DNA from: Candidatus Wolfebacteria bacterium
GTDB lineage: Bacteria; Patescibacteriota; Minisyncoccia; Phycocordibacterales; NVSU01
Reading direction: 5' to 3'
DNA length: 41,869 nt
NCBI GenBank assembly: GCA_002401345.1
Contig: NVSU01000010.1
Location: 82 to 41,950, forward strand
The translations under genes and the position numbers were made by a program. Every line of letters starts with the position of its first letter. Within the stretch, counting starts at the first letter, position 1. Positions 10,009 through 19,284 of the stretch are shown here, piece after piece. Under the pieces are notes generated by a model that ran no database searches, was not told the origin of the DNA, and saw nothing but the letters and a program-made list of their open reading frames with translations.

Positions 10009-10068
10009 ATGATAGTTAATAAAGACAGTGCAGGTGTAGTTATTATTGAAACAATTTTTAAAATATGA
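10009..10068 (+). pseudogene. Possible truncated prepilin relic (19 aa)
   Basis: MIVNKDSAGVVIIETIFKI* resembles a prepilin signal segment (G-V-V-I-I-E-T); stop overlaps the next gene's ATGA. Confidence 0.35.
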
Positions 10069-10568
10069 ACAACAAAGGATTTACATTATTAGAATTTCTA
10101 ATTTACATTGGTCTTGTATCTATAATTTTAATTGTATTTGGGGCAATTGCATTAAATGTGTTTTCGAGTGAGGCAAAACTTAGTGCAATTGAAGAAGTAA
10201 GTCAAAATGCGCGCTTTACTATGGAAAAAATTGCCACTAGTGTACGAAACGCAGAGGTGATTAATAATCCGGATCAAGATATGTCTGCATCGAGTTTGTC
10301 ATTACAAATGGCGGACACAGTTCAAAATCCAACCATTTTTAATCTATTGGATGGTGTAGTAACGATCACAGAGGGAATAGGCAGTCCCGTTAATGTAACA
10401 TCCAGTGAAGTTAATGTAAGTGAGCTTATTTTTTCAAATCTTTCATATTCAGCCACTCCGGGCACAGTAAGGATTCAAATGACTGTGAAATTGGTTAATC
10501 CTGACAATAGACAAGAGTATAAGGTCGAGAGGACTTATTTTACAACGGCAAATATTAGAAAAAATTAA
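10065..10568 (+). CDS. Type IV prepilin-like protein (PilW/PilJ-like)
   Basis: MNNKGFTLLEFLIYIGLVSIILIVFGAIAL. Confidence 0.82.
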   Translation: MNNKGFTLLEFLIYIGLVSIILIVFGAIALNVFSSEAKLSAIEEVSQNARFTMEKIATSVRNAEVINNPDQDMSASSLSLQMADTVQNPTIFNLLDGVVTITEGIGSPVNVTSSEVNVSELIFSNLSYSATPGTVRIQMTVKLVNPDNRQEYKVERTYFTTANIRKN

Positions 10569-10972
10569 TGAAAAATAAAAAACAAAATGGATTTATTGCC
10601 CTCATTTCGGTATTAATAATTGGCTCAGTTGTACTTGTGATCAGTATAGGTCTTTCTTTACGTTCTGTCGGGGAAACAGATATGAGTTTAAACGAAGAAC
10701 TATCAAATCGAGCAGTTGCACTTGCTGATGCATGTTCAGAATATGCATTATTGCAAGTAAAAAATAAGAAAAAATATTCAGGAAATGAGTCTATACTAAT
10801 AGATGGAGATGATTCTTGTAGTATTCTTGAAATAGAAGTGCAAGGAAAACAAAATATAACAATCAACACACAGGCAACAGTATTAGGTTTTACAAGGAAA
10901 GTGAAAGTTGAAGCCAATCAAATTAAACCGACCATAGAATTAACTTCATGGAAGGAAGTAGCAGACTTTTAA
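10568..10972 (+). CDS. PilX-like minor pilus assembly protein
   Basis: QNGFIALISVLIIGSVVLVISIGLSLRSVGETDMSLNEELSNRAVALADACSEYAL. Confidence 0.7.
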   Translation: MKNKKQNGFIALISVLIIGSVVLVISIGLSLRSVGETDMSLNEELSNRAVALADACSEYALLQVKNKKKYSGNESILIDGDDSCSILEIEVQGKQNITINTQATVLGFTRKVKVEANQIKPTIELTSWKEVADF

Positions 10973-10990
10973 TATAATTTTTAATACTTT

Positions 10991-12124
10991 ATGATAAAAT
11001 TTTTTCAAAAAAAGATACCAATGGGAATAGATATAAGTGATCATTCGATTGAAGTTCTTCAATTAAATAAAAAAAGGGAGATTATGGCATATGGGAGAGC
11101 TATGTTAGAGGAGGGAATTATCAGAGACGGAAAAATTCTTAAAAAAGAGGAATTAGTTGCAATATTAAAAGACTTATTGAAAAATTCTCTTACGTATGCA
11201 AATACATCAATAAATAAAAACAATGAGAGACCACACGTCATACTTAGTCTTCCAGAGTCAAAAGTATTTATTCACTCATTTGAAGTACCTTTAGATATAG
11301 AGGGCGACGAGTTAATAAAATTAATTTCTAAAAAAGTTTCAAAAATTATTCCGTTTAATCTTGAAGAGTTGTACTGGGACTATACTATAACTCAGGGAAA
11401 AGAATCGCAGAGAGTGTTGTATGTGGGAGTAATAAAAGAAATTGCTGATGAGTATATTGACAGTATGGTCTTGGCAGGTCTTGAGCCTAAAGTTATAGAT
11501 ATTGAATCCATATCACTTCAGAGAGCATTATTGCCTTTGAATAATGAAAAAGCGACCACAATGATACTGGATGAAGTGCAAGTTAAAGATTATATGATTG
11601 TAGATATTGGGGCTCGTATTACAGCAATAAGCGTGTTTGATGATTCCAATATTCCTCGTGTGTCAGTAACTGTTCCCATGGCAGGTAATCAGTTTACAAC
11701 ACACATTGCTAATAAATTTAAAATAAATTACACTGAAGCCGAAAAAATAAAAAGAGATCTTGGTTTTGACTACGAAAGAAAAGACAATAATGCAGTATCT
11801 GTGTTACAGGAGAGTTTCCAAGAAATAATGGAAGAAATTAAACATGTGATTACGTATTATGAAAATGAATCGGGACATGTATTGAAAAAAATAATTTTGA
11901 CTGGAGGCTCAGCGCTTATTCCTAATGTAGATGAATATGTATCAGTAAATCTTGAGAAACCTGTAGTTATCGGTGATCCATTGCTACATATTAAAGATAA
12001 AAAAATATTAGATAGGAATTATCATCCATTATTGTTTGCAAATGTTATTGGTCTTGCATTGCGGGGTGTAACTGACGTATCTCCTCGTATAAATTTATTA
12101 TCTGATTTGCATCACTTGGAATAA
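10991..12124 (+). CDS. pilM: Type IV pilus assembly protein PilM (actin-like ATPase)
   Basis: MGIDISDHSIEVLQL, VDIGARITAISVF, ILTGGSALIPNV. Confidence 0.92.
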   Translation: MIKFFQKKIPMGIDISDHSIEVLQLNKKREIMAYGRAMLEEGIIRDGKILKKEELVAILKDLLKNSLTYANTSINKNNERPHVILSLPESKVFIHSFEVPLDIEGDELIKLISKKVSKIIPFNLEELYWDYTITQGKESQRVLYVGVIKEIADEYIDSMVLAGLEPKVIDIESISLQRALLPLNNEKATTMILDEVQVKDYMIVDIGARITAISVFDDSNIPRVSVTVPMAGNQFTTHIANKFKINYTEAEKIKRDLGFDYERKDNNAVSVLQESFQEIMEEIKHVITYYENESGHVLKKIILTGGSALIPNVDEYVSVNLEKPVVIGDPLLHIKDKKILDRNYHPLLFANVIGLALRGVTDVSPRINLLSDLHHLE

Positions 12125-12138
12125 GATGCGTTCCAGGA

Positions 12139-12167
12139 AATACTATCTTCCTCAAGAAGATAGTATT
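12139..12167. terminator. 12-bp hairpin between convergent pilM and pilin genes
   Basis: AATACTATCTTC-ctcaa-GAAGATAGTATT perfect inverted repeat; no strong T-run. Confidence 0.5.
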
Positions 12168-12179
12168 GATAATGGTGAA

Positions 12180-12659
12180 TTATCGTGTAACGCTAATTGT
12201 TTCGTTTAATTCAGCATCTGGTGCGGCTACTGTAATGCGACCATTAAGACTTTTTTTGATAGTGTATGCGATCCCATTGATTACACAGACTGTTGAACAT
12301 TGAGGATCCTTTGGTAGTGACACAACATAGAGCTCGTTATTTGTTAAGTCTGCTAGATTGATTAAACCTGTACATGAAGGTGCTCCTGTTGCACAAATCT
12401 CTGTAGTGCTTGTTGTAATGGCAGCCGGTAATGTACCTGTATTATCTATTGAATATTGATGTACTGCATTTAAAATTGTATTTATATTACTATGACGTTG
12501 TGCATTGCGCGCCTGAGCAAACTGCTGTGCAGGATTAATGGCAACAATCACAATTGACGCCAAAATAGCAATAATACCAATCACTAGAAGGATTTCAATC
12601 AGAGTAAAACCTTTTCGCAGGTTTACATTAAATTTTTTTCTATTAAAATATCTACGCAT
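12180..12659 (-). CDS. Type IV pilin
   Basis: LRKGFTLIEILLVIGIIAILASIVIVAINPAQQFAQARNAQRHSNINTILNAVHQYSIDN. Confidence 0.93.
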   Translation of the reverse strand: MRRYFNRKKFNVNLRKGFTLIEILLVIGIIAILASIVIVAINPAQQFAQARNAQRHSNINTILNAVHQYSIDNTGTLPAAITTSTTEICATGAPSCTGLINLADLTNNELYVVSLPKDPQCSTVCVINGIAYTIKKSLNGRITVAAPDAELNETISVTR

Positions 12660-12680
12660 GACAGCTAATATAAAAAAATA

Positions 12681-12725
12681 AAAAACGTCACATATGCCAA
12701 CAGATGTTGATCACAATTATGACGC
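12681..12725 (-). promoter_or_regulatory. Structured hairpin element upstream of the pilin gene sharing a 16-nt motif with 1448-1463
   Basis: Minus strand: GCGTCATAATTGTGATCAACATCTGTTGGCATATGTGACGTTTTT; outer arms CGTCA/TGACG, inner CAAC/GTTG, T-run. Confidence 0.5.
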
Positions 12726-12897
12726 TTTTTTATTTATTTCGTTAGCTATAGTGTATCATTCTGTTGTCAATATGGGAATATGAAACTGTGGAAAAGTATC
12801 ATAATGGGTTATAATAACTCACTATATATATGAAGAATATAGCTATGAACAAATTTTCTAAAAATAAAACATTAAAATTAATATATTTTTATTTACT

Positions 12898-14010
12898 ATG
12901 AGTCTTTCCATCGGAATCGTCGGCCTACCAAATGTAGGAAAATCAACTCTCTTTAACGCGCTTACTAAAAAGTGTGTTCCTTCAGAGAATTATCCCTTTT
13001 GTACCATTGAACCAAGTGTGGGTATTGTTCCAGTGCCTGATAAACGATTAGATCAGTTAAGTGAATTTTCTCATTCACAAAAAACTATTCCCGCAGTTGT
13101 AGAATTTGTAGATATTGCGGGACTAGTTGAAGGTGCAGCAAAAGGAGAGGGGCTTGGTAATCAATTTCTTTCTCACATACGAGAAGTTGATGCCATTTTA
13201 GAAATAGTACGAATTTTCCCATTGAAGGGCGGTGACGATGACATCACTCATGTATACGGAAATATTGATCCACTCAGAGATATTGAAGTCATCAATATGG
13301 AACTTATCCTCGCAGACCTTAATACTGTGAATAGGCGACGCGCTAATATTGGTAGACTCATAAAGCGATCAGACAAAGAAGCGATACGCGAAGATGGTGT
13401 ACTAGAAAAAATAGAGCACGCATTAGAAGAAGGAAAGTTGGCTTCATCTATTGAACTCACCAAGGAAGAATCTCCATACGTATCACAGCTCACACTTTTG
13501 ACCACAAAGCCAATTTTGTATGGACTAAATAAACGTGCAGGCTCGGATAATTTGGATAGCAGTGATCCTGAGGCATTTAAAAAGCTCACTGATTTTATTG
13601 AAGCAAGTGGTTCACGATATGTAGTTGTTGATGCGAAAATTGAAGATGAACTTAAGGAATTATCTGAAGAAGAACAAAAAGAATTACGAGAAGATTTTAG
13701 TGTTGAAAATGATGATGGAGTTAATGGACTTATAAAAGAAGGATATGAGTTATTGAAATTGATGACGTATTTCACCACTGGTGAAGACGAGTCACGCGCA
13801 TGGACAATACAACGTGATTCAACTGCTCCTGTGGCGGGTACTGCAATTCACAATGATTTTCAGGATAAATTTATACGAGCAGATATTATTAACTGGAAGA
13901 CATTAGTCGATGAGGGATCATATGCAGATGCAAGATCAAAAGGACTCATTCGCACTGAAGGGAAAGAGTATGTGGTGCAGGATGGTGATGTGATAGAATT
14001 TAAAATATAA
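12898..14010 (+). CDS. ychF: Ribosome-binding ATPase YchF
   Basis: GIVGLPNVGKSTLFNALTKK, VDIAGLVEGAAKGEGLGNQFLSHIREVDAI, TGS domain near the C-terminus. Confidence 0.97.
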   Translation: MSLSIGIVGLPNVGKSTLFNALTKKCVPSENYPFCTIEPSVGIVPVPDKRLDQLSEFSHSQKTIPAVVEFVDIAGLVEGAAKGEGLGNQFLSHIREVDAILEIVRIFPLKGGDDDITHVYGNIDPLRDIEVINMELILADLNTVNRRRANIGRLIKRSDKEAIREDGVLEKIEHALEEGKLASSIELTKEESPYVSQLTLLTTKPILYGLNKRAGSDNLDSSDPEAFKKLTDFIEASGSRYVVVDAKIEDELKELSEEEQKELREDFSVENDDGVNGLIKEGYELLKLMTYFTTGEDESRAWTIQRDSTAPVAGTAIHNDFQDKFIRADIINWKTLVDEGSYADARSKGLIRTEGKEYVVQDGDVIEFKI

Positions 14011-14081
14011 ACTCGATACTAATATACTAATGCATGCGAATGATACGAATAATACGAATTTTGTTGTAAAATAAAGGGATA

Positions 14082-14160
14082 ATGAAAAAGTATAACCACA
14101 AAGTTATAGAGAAGAAATGGCAAAAAATTTGGAAAAAGAGCGAGATCTATAAGACGAAGT
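14082..14160 (+). pseudogene. Diverged 5' fragment of leuS (first ~26 codons), preceded by leuS-like upstream DNA
   Basis: MKKYNHKVIEKKWQKIWKKSEIYKTK vs LeuS MKKYDHKKIEKKWQKEWIDKGIYKTE; upstream TTGTTGTAAAATAAAGGGATAATGAA matches TTGTTGTAAAATAAAGGAATAATGAA at 19331-19355 with one mismatch. Confidence 0.85.
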
Positions 14161-14164
14161 GCTT

Positions 14165-16684
14165 TTATAATTTTTGCATTATCTCTTGTATTTTTTCGGT
14201 AGCTTCTATATAAGAATCGGATTGTTTGAATTTTATTGGTTTACCAAAGGAGAGAGTGACTACTCCTCTTCTCCGAGGGAACCACTTCTCTGGGGGCAAA
14301 ATAGCCTGGACTCTGCTAACCTTAATCGGCACAATAAAAACGTTCATCTCAACTGCAATAAGCCCTGCCCCTCGCTTCAGCGGCAGGAGGACTTCAGTTT
14401 CACTCACTCGTCCTTCAGGATAAACCACAATAGACCAGTCCTTATCGAGGAGTTTTCCCATATACTCAAGTCCAAATTTTATATTTTCATATTCTTTGCG
14501 AGGAAATGGAAAAGAATTGAAAAAGAACTCTGTCAGCCCTGCAAGGTACCACAATTTTTCGTAAAGGACATCAACCGCAGCGGCAAAAGAAATCGTCTTT
14601 CGGATATGCGGAGGAAGGGTTTTCACCAACACCCCTGATTCAAGATAATGTGTGGGATGATTAGACATGAAGACAACTGGCAGGGGAAGATCTTTTATAT
14701 TCTCTTCCCCCCGAACCTCTATTTTCACAAACAGATGAAGAAGAGGAAAAACAATCAGTCGCTGTCCTATTTGCCTTAAAAAAGAAATGAGAGGAGAAAG
14801 AGGCCATCGTTTAAACTTAAGTTTTTCCTTCACTGGTTGTGCTTGTTCTATCATCTCCTCAAGCCCTCGCACAGTTGTTTTTTGAGTAATGGCTGCTTCT
14901 TCAATCTCTACTCCAAATTTCTCTCCAATTCTAGAAACTAATTCGATACGCAGGAGTGAGTCGAGGGTTAACTCTGGAACGATCTTTGTATTTTCGCGTA
15001 TTGTTAAAACAGAAGCCCCTGTTACGTCTGCCAAAAGACGCATCAATGGAGTTTTTTCTACCCCGATGGCTATCGGGGAAGGTTTTTTCTCTTTACTCTT
15101 CAACCACTTTAATACTTCCCCCTTTTTAACTTTTCTGGTAGCAGAGCGAGGAAAGTCTTCCTCTGGCCAAACCGACCAACCAGTAATTTGTTGATACAAA
15201 GCAAGCTTTTTGTTCGCCTCATTTATTATTTGTTTAAAGTGATTTGAATCCTTTTTATTAGTATCATTAGTATTCATTCGTATATTAGCATCGGTTAATA
15301 ATACAGCGTGGATCTCTATTCGGCCGCCTGACTTTTCTAGTCCTACCACACAACTGTCTTTGACATAAGGAATCTTATTAAGTTCAAACTCAATGTCTTC
15401 GGGGTAGACGTTTTGCCCTCCTGGGCCTAAAATCATGTACTTTTTCCTGCCTTTAATATAAAGAAAACCATCTTTGTCTAATGCTCCGATATCGTCGGTT
15501 TTAAACCAGTCATCAGAAGTAAATGATTCCTTTGTTTTCTCTTCGTCTTTAAAATAGCCTTGGAAAACGTTTGGTCCTTTCACCAGAATTTCTCCCTCAG
15601 AAGAAATTTTAACTTCGACGCCTGGCAGGATTTTCCCTACTGATACGGTGCGATGATCTTCATATGTATTTGTAGCTACCACAGGAGCAGTTTCAGTCAA
15701 TCCATAGCCCTGCAAGAGATCAATCCCAAGGGCACCCCACTTTTTCTCAAGCTCGGGATCGAGTGGCGCCCCTCCAGAGATTACGGTATGGAACCTGCCG
15801 CCGAATTTCTTAAGCACTGGCCTAAATAGCATCCGCTGCACCCATTTTGTTTTAAGGGTAGTGGCGAGAGTCATCATTTTGTCGAAGATTTTTTGCTTTC
15901 CCTTTTCTTTCGCCTGGGACTGGATTTTAGACATTACTATCTGCAAAAATTCCGGTACTGCGGCCATGGTTGTTATCCGATGTTCCTTTAAAAGATTTTG
16001 GATAGCTGTCGGAGAGTGGGAATAGAAAATAGGTACGCCCTCTCTGAAAGGCAGTAAAAATCCAATCACCTGTTCAAAAATGTGGCTGAGCGGCAAAATT
16101 GATAAAAATTTATCAGTTGGAGCGATGCGTGCCAGCTTTGAGATAACTTCAAGATTACTGCTGATATTTTTGTGAGTTAGTATTACTCCTTTGGGATCAC
16201 CAGTGGTTCCAGAGGTGTACATCAACTCGGCAACATCATTTTCTGTAATGTTTATTTTTTGTATGTTTTCGGAGACTTCAATATTTGACAATAATTCTGG
16301 AAGAAACTCAATATCATATTGTTTTAGTGTGGCAGGCAATTCTTGCTTATAATGCAGATGTTTAAAAATTATTTTTGCATCAGTTTGCTCGGAAATTTTT
16401 TTTACCGTTTCGCTTGTGCTTTGGATGTTAAGGGGTACTGGAATACAACCGCGCAAAAGGACTCCCCAAAAGACACAAATCCAGTAAGGCGAATTAGGTG
16501 CCAGGAGTAAAACCTTGTCGTCCTTTTTAAAGCCGCTTTTTTCTAAAAAGTGGCTTACTTTGAGCGATAATGTGTAGATATCTTTGTAACTAAGTGAAAC
16601 AGTGCGGTAACCCATCCGCATTACAAGAGCTTCCTTATCAGGAATTTCTTTTGCGTTTTTTATTAAAATGTCAGTGAGGAGCAT
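14165..16684 (-). CDS. Tri-domain acyl-CoA/ACP synthetase - acyl carrier (PP-binding) - PlsC-like acyltransferase (Aas-like)
   Basis: AMP-binding motifs (MYTSGTTGDPKGVILTH, GYGLTETAP), PP-site LTLDSLLRIEL, PlsC-like SNHPTHYLES and YPEGRVS. Confidence 0.88.
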   Translation of the reverse strand: MLLTDILIKNAKEIPDKEALVMRMGYRTVSLSYKDIYTLSLKVSHFLEKSGFKKDDKVLLLAPNSPYWICVFWGVLLRGCIPVPLNIQSTSETVKKISEQTDAKIIFKHLHYKQELPATLKQYDIEFLPELLSNIEVSENIQKINITENDVAELMYTSGTTGDPKGVILTHKNISSNLEVISKLARIAPTDKFLSILPLSHIFEQVIGFLLPFREGVPIFYSHSPTAIQNLLKEHRITTMAAVPEFLQIVMSKIQSQAKEKGKQKIFDKMMTLATTLKTKWVQRMLFRPVLKKFGGRFHTVISGGAPLDPELEKKWGALGIDLLQGYGLTETAPVVATNTYEDHRTVSVGKILPGVEVKISSEGEILVKGPNVFQGYFKDEEKTKESFTSDDWFKTDDIGALDKDGFLYIKGRKKYMILGPGGQNVYPEDIEFELNKIPYVKDSCVVGLEKSGGRIEIHAVLLTDANIRMNTNDTNKKDSNHFKQIINEANKKLALYQQITGWSVWPEEDFPRSATRKVKKGEVLKWLKSKEKKPSPIAIGVEKTPLMRLLADVTGASVLTIRENTKIVPELTLDSLLRIELVSRIGEKFGVEIEEAAITQKTTVRGLEEMIEQAQPVKEKLKFKRWPLSPLISFLRQIGQRLIVFPLLHLFVKIEVRGEENIKDLPLPVVFMSNHPTHYLESGVLVKTLPPHIRKTISFAAAVDVLYEKLWYLAGLTEFFFNSFPFPRKEYENIKFGLEYMGKLLDKDWSIVVYPEGRVSETEVLLPLKRGAGLIAVEMNVFIVPIKVSRVQAILPPEKWFPRRRGVVTLSFGKPIKFKQSDSYIEATEKIQEIMQKL

Positions 16685-16756
16685 AAATATTTAAATAATC
16701 ACTAATTATTAATCATTTATTGTTGGCTAAGGATTAAAGATTAAAGATCAAAGATG

Positions 16757-17092
16757 TTATTTTTGGTTTAGAAAAAATATTGTCACCGCTATCGCATAGT
16801 CTCCATCATGGCTAATACTTATGTCGTGGCTTAGTATCTTGCTGTGTACTTCTAATAGTTTGGCTTCTGGCCGCCCACTTTTGTTTTTAACAATTTCAAT
16901 TTCTTGCCAGTCTCCAGCCTTCATCTCTAGTGCTTTAATAACTGCTTCCTTCGCCGCAAATAATCCCGCTAGTGTTTCAATAGTAGGTGCGCCAGCTAAT
17001 TCATGCGGAGAGAAAATGGTATCTAATCTACCCTTCATTGATCTCTCAAATCTATTTATATCAACTATGTCGCAACCAGTTTTGACAATCAT
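16757..17092 (-). CDS. acpS: Holo-[acyl-carrier-protein] synthase (4'-phosphopantetheinyl transferase)
   Basis: MIVKTGCDIVDINRFERS...FAAKEAVIKAL...ISHDGDYAIAVTI; the ORF-track start at 17128 lies inside an inverted repeat, so the internal Met is preferred. Confidence 0.88.
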   Translation of the reverse strand: MIVKTGCDIVDINRFERSMKGRLDTIFSPHELAGAPTIETLAGLFAAKEAVIKALEMKAGDWQEIEIVKNKSGRPEAKLLEVHSKILSHDISISHDGDYAIAVTIFFLNQK

Positions 17093-17102
17093 ATATTTAA
17101 GT

Positions 17103-17136
17103 ATATATGGTTGCTCTGTGTGGAGCAACCATATAT
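17103..17136. repeat. Perfect 14-bp inverted repeat between divergent acpS and MFS genes
   Basis: ATATATGGTTGCTC-TGTGTG-GAGCAACCATATAT. Confidence 0.85.
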
Positions 17137-18361
17137 GATTACCTATATGATTACAAAAAAAGTTTTTTCATGGTCTTTATATGATTTTGGTAATACAGCT
17201 TTTTTAGCACTATTCATTACCTTCTTTTTCCCCATACTCATTAAAGTCCATTTGGGCGGCAATGAATTTCAAATTGGACTCGTAATGGGCTTATCAATAC
17301 TCGTAGCTGCTTTGTTTGTACCACTCATTGGAGCAATATCGGATGCCTCCGGAAAAAGAATGCCACTATTGATTGTCTTTACCATAATTACCGCTGCCGC
17401 AACTATCTTGGTTGGGTACTCTGGACTCATTCTTGCATTTATCATCGCGGCCATTGCAAATATTTCTCACAAAATAAGTTTTGATATCTATGATGCCAAA
17501 ATGATCGATATTGTTTCCCCCTCTTCATTTGGTTATCTTTCTGGCTTTGGGAATGCGGTTGGCTATTTTGGCACTATCGGCGCTTTGGCAGTTGCGTACC
17601 CGATCCTCTCCCACTTTGGCTGGGAAAGTCTAAGTGGAATCAGGGCAGTTTTTTGGGAAGCAGCTGCTTTTTATATCATTTTTTCTTTGCCACTCTTTTT
17701 CTTTGTGCCTGATAAAATCAAGCAAGTCAAAGTGGGATTTGTAAAAGCTTTTAAAAAAGGTCTAAAAGAAATTAAGCACACAATCGCTTCCTTGGTTGTC
17801 CGCAAGGCCGGTCGGCGCACATTTTCAACATTCTCCAGATTCTTGGCAGCTTCGTTTATGTACAACAATGGAATGAATACCGTTATCATATTCTTAGCTC
17901 TTTACGGCCGGGAGGTAATTGGCCTTGGTGTCCAGCAATTTTTCCCAGTTTTTGCTGCGATGGCACTTTCAGCTGCCGCTGGATCATTTTTGTTTGGGCG
18001 CCTTTCTGATAAATATGGACCGGTAAAAATGATCAAGGTGGCTCTCTCTATTTGGATTGGGGTTATTATTCTTCTTATCCTAATCACTTCTTATACCACA
18101 TTTCTTATCGTCGGCAGCTTAGGTGGAGTGGTGCTTGGCGCTATCTGGACACTCAATCGGCATATGGTTACTACTATTAGCCCCACACATAAAATTGCAG
18201 AATTTTTTGGATTTGAAGGTCTCACAGAAAAATTTTCTGGCGTTATAGGGCCAATAGTTTTTGGTTACCTTGCAATTACATTTGGCTACACCGAAGCCCT
18301 TATCTCTATTATTGTTTTCCTTATTATAGGATTGGCTCTTTTTAGGCCCATTAAAATATGA
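17135..18361 (+). CDS. MFS transporter, Atg22/UMF1-like
   Basis: SWSLYDFGNTAFLALFITFFFPI; 12-TM pattern; FGRLSDKYGPVKMI. Confidence 0.8.
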   Translation: MITYMITKKVFSWSLYDFGNTAFLALFITFFFPILIKVHLGGNEFQIGLVMGLSILVAALFVPLIGAISDASGKRMPLLIVFTIITAAATILVGYSGLILAFIIAAIANISHKISFDIYDAKMIDIVSPSSFGYLSGFGNAVGYFGTIGALAVAYPILSHFGWESLSGIRAVFWEAAAFYIIFSLPLFFFVPDKIKQVKVGFVKAFKKGLKEIKHTIASLVVRKAGRRTFSTFSRFLAASFMYNNGMNTVIIFLALYGREVIGLGVQQFFPVFAAMALSAAAGSFLFGRLSDKYGPVKMIKVALSIWIGVIILLILITSYTTFLIVGSLGGVVLGAIWTLNRHMVTTISPTHKIAEFFGFEGLTEKFSGVIGPIVFGYLAITFGYTEALISIIVFLIIGLALFRPIKI

Positions 18362-19284
18362 TAGCACTCAAAACTATTTCACTTGCCCTTGTCTTATTTT
18401 TTCTTTTTACCTCTCTCTGGGGATTTTATATTTCCATAAGACCGCCGAAGTTTACTTCCACTATCACTCCTGGAGATCTTGGTCTTGACTTTGAGGAGGT
18501 TTCATTTGTTACGAAAGATGGAATTAGACTCAGGGGATGGTTTATCCTTCGACAAGACTCAGGACAAGTCCCTCTCCAAACTGAAGAAGTCCCTATCGAC
18601 AAAATCGATCGAGGATCCACGATATCGCAGGGCGATATCGGGACAAAAACGATTATTCTTTTGCATGGATATCCGGCAGACAAAGGGAATATTTTACCCA
18701 CCATGTCTTTTTTGAATCAAACATATAACCTCTTTTTGTTTGATTTTCGTTACTTAGGTCAAAGTGGCGGCACGTATACAACAATTGGAGCTAGAGAAAC
18801 AGAGGATCTTAAGGCAGCAATTCACTATCTTAAGTCTCGTGATATAGAAGAAGTAGGCGTGTGGGGATTTTCTTTAGGTGGAGCAGTTGCTCTCATGACG
18901 GCTCAAGGGGCACCAGAGATAAAAGCGATTGTTTCTGAATCAAGCTATGCAAGCCTTGCTCTCTTGGCACCAGAACTTTATCGGATACCAATACTTAGAT
19001 ATCCACTTGGATATCTAAGCGGTCTCTGGGCAAAACTATTTTTAGGAATTAATACAAAGAAAGTCTCACCTGCCGCGGCAGCTAAAAATCTTACTATCCC
19101 CGTGCTTGTTATTCACTCAAAAAAAGATGACGTGATCCCTTTTTCCCATGCTGTACGTCTTCAAGAATCACTAGAAGATAATTCAAAAGCAGAATTCTGG
19201 TTTCAAGAAAACCTAAGACACGGTGAGTTCGATGCCGAATACCAAGCACGAATCCTCGATTTCTTCAAAAGAAATTTCAAATAA
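18358..19284 (+). CDS. Alpha/beta hydrolase (BEM46/YfhR-like)
   Basis: IILLHGYPADKGN, nucleophile elbow GFSLGGAVAL, IPVLVIHSKKDDVIPF, GEFD. Confidence 0.88.
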   Translation: MIALKTISLALVLFFLFTSLWGFYISIRPPKFTSTITPGDLGLDFEEVSFVTKDGIRLRGWFILRQDSGQVPLQTEEVPIDKIDRGSTISQGDIGTKTIILLHGYPADKGNILPTMSFLNQTYNLFLFDFRYLGQSGGTYTTIGARETEDLKAAIHYLKSRDIEEVGVWGFSLGGAVALMTAQGAPEIKAIVSESSYASLALLAPELYRIPILRYPLGYLSGLWAKLFLGINTKKVSPAAAAKNLTIPVLVIHSKKDDVIPFSHAVRLQESLEDNSKAEFWFQENLRHGEFDAEYQARILDFFKRNFK

